Assembly: GCA_009809945.1 (NCBI GenBank)
Contig: WTPW01000646.1
Location: 62,035-126,034, forward strand
Origin: Gigaspora margarita
Lineage: Eukaryota; Glomeromycota; Glomeromycetes; Diversisporales; Gigasporaceae
DNA: 64,000 nucleotides
Reading direction: 5' to 3'
The notes beneath the pieces were generated by a model. That model was not told the origin of the DNA, did not search any database, and saw only the letters and a list, made by a program, of their open reading frames with translations. This document shows, piece by piece, positions 59,896-64,000 of this stretch. Both the position numbers and the translations under genes were made by a program. Each line of letters begins with the position of its first letter. Position 1 is the first letter of the stretch.

Positions 59896-61875
59896 ATGAC
59901 AGTAAAGTTCTATGAAAAATTTCAAATAATTATTTTGAACTTCTTGATGACAAAGAAGATTTTAATATAGTAATTAAAGTTGGTGAATCACCAAATATTA
60001 AATATTTCAAGCGCATTCAGCAATTTTAAGATACAGATCTTTATACTTTTGTAATGAATTGGCAAATATTAGTAAAGATAAGAATAACATTAAAACTCTT
60101 GATTTAAAAAATGTTTCTATACAACAATTTGAAATTATTATCAAGTAAGTTAGTAAGTTATTTATATTTCGATTTAAATCATGTTGCAGAATAAGAAACT
60201 AAAATATAAATTAATTTTATACAAAGATATATCTATGGAGGAATATTTTTACTTGAAAACCATAATGAATCATTTATTTTTAATCTTATACTCATTGCTT
60301 ACGAATTCCTTTTCGATGAATTAGTTAATTACCTTGAAACTCATTTAATTGAAACGGAAGCTCATTGACTTCGCTTAAATTTTACTCAAATTTATCAAAA
60401 AAGTTTCCAGAATGACAAACTTCAAGAATTACAAAAATGGTGCAATGATACTATGGTAAAGTATCCGGATAAGATTTTTGATCCTAAAGACTTTATAACG
60501 ATTCAAGAAAATGCATTAGTCTCACTTAATAGTCGAGATGATTTACAAATGGAAGAAGTAAAAATTTGGTTTTATTGAGTGGGGTATTGCTCAGAATCCT
60601 GGTCTACTATTCGATTCTAAAAACTGGTCCCATGAGAATTTTCTAACATTAAAGACTACTTTACAAAATTTTTTGCCTCATATTTGTTATTTTCATACAT
60701 CTGCTGATGAGATTATCGATAATGTGCGACCATACCAACGAATCCTAGAAAAAGATCTTTGGGATGATATAACAATAAAGTTTATGTCACCAAATCGAAA
60801 AGTATCATCAACAATTCTCTAACCTCGTAAAATTTTAACACCAACATTACAAATTAGAATACAGAACTAGTGATACAAATCGATGAAAATTTTTCAATCG
60901 ATTAGTTGATAGATCATTTTATCCAACTAATCGATTAATCGAATTTATTCAACTAATCAATTAGTTGACCAATCGATTAATCGATTAGTTGACTAATCGA
61001 TTGACCAACTAATCGATTGGCCAACTAATCGATTAGTTGAATAAATAATAAGCGAAACTTGGTAAAATACACATAAGGTGGCAACTGAAACAGCCGGGTT
61101 GATATTCTTATATGATCGGTTGATTAAGCGACCAATTGTCTAGTCTATTAATTGACCAATCGACTAGTCGATTACTCGATTAGTTGGCCAATCGACTAAT
61201 CGATTAGTCGACTAATCGATTAATCGACTAAGTTGGGTCTGTAAAATTCAAATCGATTAGTTGTCAACTTTACAACTAATCGATTAATTCGATTTTCCAC
61301 TATACAGAACTTTCGACAGTTATCACTGAAACTCATGCAGCAGAAATTGCTTCATGGGTTGATAAAAAAGAAAGTATATATTCCTTAATAACAAATAATC
61401 CATATGAATTTAAATTATTTCTTCGTGGAACTAGAGATGGTTTTACCAAAGATTCATTTTGGAATTTATGTGATAAGCAAACGCAACTAACTGTAGTTAT
61501 GAAAATTAAAGATACTGATGAAATTCTTGGTGGTAATAATCCTATCGGTTGGATAAATCAGTTTGTCGATATTTGTATTGTAACGATAGCTTTATTTTTT
61601 CATTGAAGAATGGTACCATTCAAAATTCTATTTTAAGTCGTGTAATACGACCAGAAAGTGCAATTTATTGTTATAATGATGGCTATGGCCCAGTATTTGG
61701 TGCTGGTAATGATTTAACTATGTCAATTAGTTTTAATCAAAATAGAACATGTTGGCATATACAAAGCTCGTATGAAAAACAAATTAGAAATGCATCTACA
61801 TTTAATTGTAGAGGAACATCATATTTTTTAGTGGAAGAATTGAAATACTTCAGATTAGTAGAAATCTTGGAAGTT
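59896..61875 (+). pseudogene. BTB-BACK-TLDc protein, copy I (subgroup 2), decayed
   Basis: Starts ATGACAGTAAAGTTCTATGA. Single-base losses occur in the BTB exon (AAAAATTTCAAATAATTAT, AATATTAAATATTTCAAGCG). A stop replaces TGG in GCTCATTGACTTCGC near 60367; BACK loses bases at AAAATTTGGTTTTATTGAGTG. A hAT-like MITE splits it at 60868-61302, and the TLDc end (61549-61870) loses the normal stop. It is close to copy C, its partner in block X1. Confidence 0.87.
60868..61302. mobile_element. hAT-like MITE made of AATCGATTAGT words (435 bp)
   Basis: Inserted in copy I with a perfect 8-bp duplication TACAGAAC (60860-60867, 61303-61310). Ends TAGTGATACAAATCGAT and complement of TAGTGGAAAATCGAATTAAT. 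Most of the rest is iterated CAACTAATCGATTAGTTGAC, itself palindromic, so it can fold many ways. Copies C, E and F give the empty site. Confidence 0.88.
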
Positions 61876-62154
61876 TTAAATTCACCGAATAATTACTTTA
61901 TCAATATTATGAGTAATAATCTATTTATTATAGTTTATTATTATAGTTAAGATGTGACTATTAACATTTACTTATTCTTGTTCAAAGGCTAATAATAAAT
62001 TTGCAATTTTTTATTTAGACAAAGTTATTTATTTAATTTTGATGCCCGTTTCTTTTAAATCTTTCTTAATTTCCAGGGTCACAAATGTGCTGGTTTAACC
62101 CCAAATTGAAAATTATGACCACCGATTGTGTAAGCCATTTAATTGACTTCACAT

Positions 62155-62306
62155 TTACACGGCAGTCACGGTATGCTACCATGGCATGCCTATAGATATA
62201 AGGCGCGCAATTTATATATATTCAATATATGCGTGCGTCTATTGTCGGGAAATGTATTATCCTGGTATGAAATTTGTTAGGTGAGATGCCAAATTTTTTT
62301 GCCTTG
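62155..62306. mobile_element. hAT-like MITE relic, partner of 28480-28749
   Basis: GGTATGCTACCATGGCATGC, CAATATATGCGTGCGTCTAT and TTGTCGGGAAATGTATTATC are shared; ends are eroded and the 90-bp unit is single rather than double. Confidence 0.65.
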
Positions 62307-62824
62307 GCTAAAATTATTTTAAATGTCTTGATACTTAAATATCTTATCCAATTAAATAGCGTGAACAAAATGGAGTTAAAGAAGTTGTGCGATGGTAAAT
62401 ATAATGTCCTATAAATTACATTAAACCGATCAAGTGATATAAGGGAAAGTTAAATATACAGTACATAAGATTTTTTAAAAGTCACGTTCATTTAATGTCA
62501 TCTGCTACACAGGTCTAGATTAAACAAAAAAAAAATTTATACAATTATTATAATTTCCTTTTAGTAGTATGTGTCAAATCGAAAAAAATTTCGTTATAAA
62601 ATTTATGCAAATTAGCCGATTGTGAATAACTTGCATTATTTTAAATTCACATTTCGAAACAGTGACTAAGATTCGAGGCACAGATATTTTTGATTCCAGG
62701 CATTCCTATAAGCTGATTCTAAAATTTTTTGCACAATATTTTTATACGTATACGTAAATTTTTTAATAACACTTCTACGTTAAGCTACCCCAGTAGGATG
62801 TCCAATCAGATCACTCCTAATAGT

Positions 62825-62990
62825 CGACTCTCTATGAAACCATCTATTGCGCACTAACAAAAAAGATGCTTTACAAAATTTAGATATAAGATAAGAACCA
62901 CTTCGGTCATAACCCTAACCCTAACGTTACTTTAAAAATTCGATTGGTTTAATTAGTGCAGATCATCTGTTTGGTGATCTTTCATGGTCT
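62825..62990 (+). promoter_or_regulatory. Telobox composite block, copy g
   Basis: TTGCGCACTAACAAAAAAGA, TTTACAAAATTTAG, CACTTCGGTCATAACCCTAA, CCCTAACG, then TTTAATTAGTGCAGATCATC. It ends about 95 bases upstream of the intact gene J, the strongest case for promoter function. Confidence 0.6.
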
Positions 62991-63083
62991 TACCGGTAAC
63001 TTCTACCGTTACACCATCAAACATTATATAAATTTGGGTGCTATTTAATGTTAGATTTACGTTAATCAAATAACTAATTTAAA

Positions 63084-64000
63084 ATGACAGTAAAATTCTT
63101 TGAAAAACTTTCAGATAATTATCTTGAACTTCTTGATGACAAAGAAGATTTTAACGTAATCATTAAAGTTGATGAATCACCAAATACTAAAATATTCCAA
63201 GCACATTCAGCAATTTTAAGATACAGATCTTTATATTTTCGTAATGAATTAACAAATATTAGTAAAGACAAGAATAGCATTAAAACACTTGATTTAAAAA
63301 ATATTTCTATACAACAATTTGAAATTATTATCAAGTAAGTTATTTTATATTACGATTTATATCATGTTACAAAAAAAATCTAAAATATAAATTAATTTTT
63401 TACAAAGATATATCTACGGAGGAATTGTCTTACTTGACAACCATAATGCATCATTTATTTTTGAGCTCATGCTAGTTGCTTATGAATTTCTTTTCGGTGA
63501 ATTAGCTAAGTACCTTGAAACTCATTTAATTGAAAATGAAGCCCATACTCATTGGCTTCGTTTAAATTTTACTCGTATTTATCAAAAAGATTTTAAGAAC
63601 AAATTTCAAAAATTACAAAAATGGTGCAATGATTTTGTGGTAAAATATCCTGACAAGATTTTTGACTCGGAAGAATTTAACACGATTCAAGAAAATGCAT
63701 TAGTCTCACTTATTAGTCGAGATGATTTACAAGTGAAAGAAGTAAAAATTTGGAACCGTGTTATTGATTGGGAAATTGCTCAAAATCCTGGTCTACCAAC
63801 CGATTCTGAAAACTGGACCGATGAAAATATTTTAACTTTAAAGGCCACTTTACAAAATTGCTTGCCTCATATTCGTTATTTTCAAATGTCTGGTGATGAC
63901 ATTTTTAATAACGTACAACCATATCATCAAATTCTCGAAAAAAACCTTTGGAAAGACATAATAAAGAAATTTATGACGAATCAACCAATATTATCAATTA
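63084..64000 (+). CDS. BTB-BACK-TLDc protein, copy J (subgroup 1), open to the window end
   Basis: Exon 1 63084-63334, intron GTAAGTT...ACAAAG, exon 2 from 63408; 844 coding bases without stop or shift, cut by the window edge at residue 281. BTB: VIIKVDESPNTKIF-like start, FQAHSAILRYRSLYFRNEL, IYGGIVLLDNHNASFIFELM. BACK: SEEFNTIQENALVSLISRDD, VKIWNRVIDWEIAQNPGLP. The TLDc domain should follow beyond 64000, giving about 485 residues as in copy C. The telobox block lies directly upstream. Likely a cullin-3 adaptor or oligomeric stress-related protein by family; the substrate is unknown. It is the only copy here without a lesion. Confidence 0.88.

Overview
The window is AT-rich nuclear DNA of a filamentous fungus. 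It has short introns with GTAAGT/GTATGT donors, a fungal-type isocitrate lyase, a large family of BTB-BACK-TLDc genes and very many small inverted-repeat transposons. That mix fits an arbuscular mycorrhizal fungus (Glomeromycotina, Rhizophagus-like). This assignment comes from gene content alone and was not checked by a search.

Only a few genes look intact. They are isocitrate lyase (minus strand, 13485-15854, seven exons, 540 aa), a threonine-rich single-pass cell-surface protein (minus, 54101-54997, two exons, 275 aa), and a BTB-BACK-TLDc gene (63084 to the window end, open throughout). A second BTB-BACK-TLDc gene (26561-28088) has a single one-base lesion. A small three-exon gene at 1452-1880 is plausible but unidentified.

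The rest is dominated by decay. At 2.5-6.2 kb the C-terminal half of a WDR48/UAF1 (Bun107)-type WD-repeat gene, with introns still in place, carries stops and frameshifts. It is joined head-on to the 5' part of a FAR1/MULE transposase-like gene. Eight further BTB-BACK-TLDc copies or fragments are broken. A pogo-type transposase (35.6-36.8 kb) and a LINE-type reverse transcriptase (50.4-52.6 kb) are also broken.

Large-scale layout: comparing flanks by eye shows two pairs of segmental duplications. Block 6.7-12.4 kb matches 38.0-41.9 kb; each has a foldback element followed by a BTB-TLDc pseudogene. Block 18.8-31 kb matches 56.5-64 kb; each runs TLDc 3' fragment, subgroup-2 BTB-TLDc gene, hAT-like MITE, telomere-like promoter block, subgroup-1 BTB-TLDc gene. 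One copy often serves as the empty site for an insertion in the other, which defines many element ends and target-site duplications. Ends of hAT type (8-bp duplication), Mutator type (9-bp), PIF/Harbinger type (TTA) and Tc1/mariner/pogo type (TA) all occur.

A composite block (conserved GCACTAACAAAAAAG core, TTGCAAAATTTTA, then two to four CCCTAA units) recurs seven times on both strands. Three copies lie just upstream of subgroup-1 BTB-TLDc genes and one upstream of the small gene at 1.45 kb. It is the best candidate for an undescribed regulatory or repeat element here.
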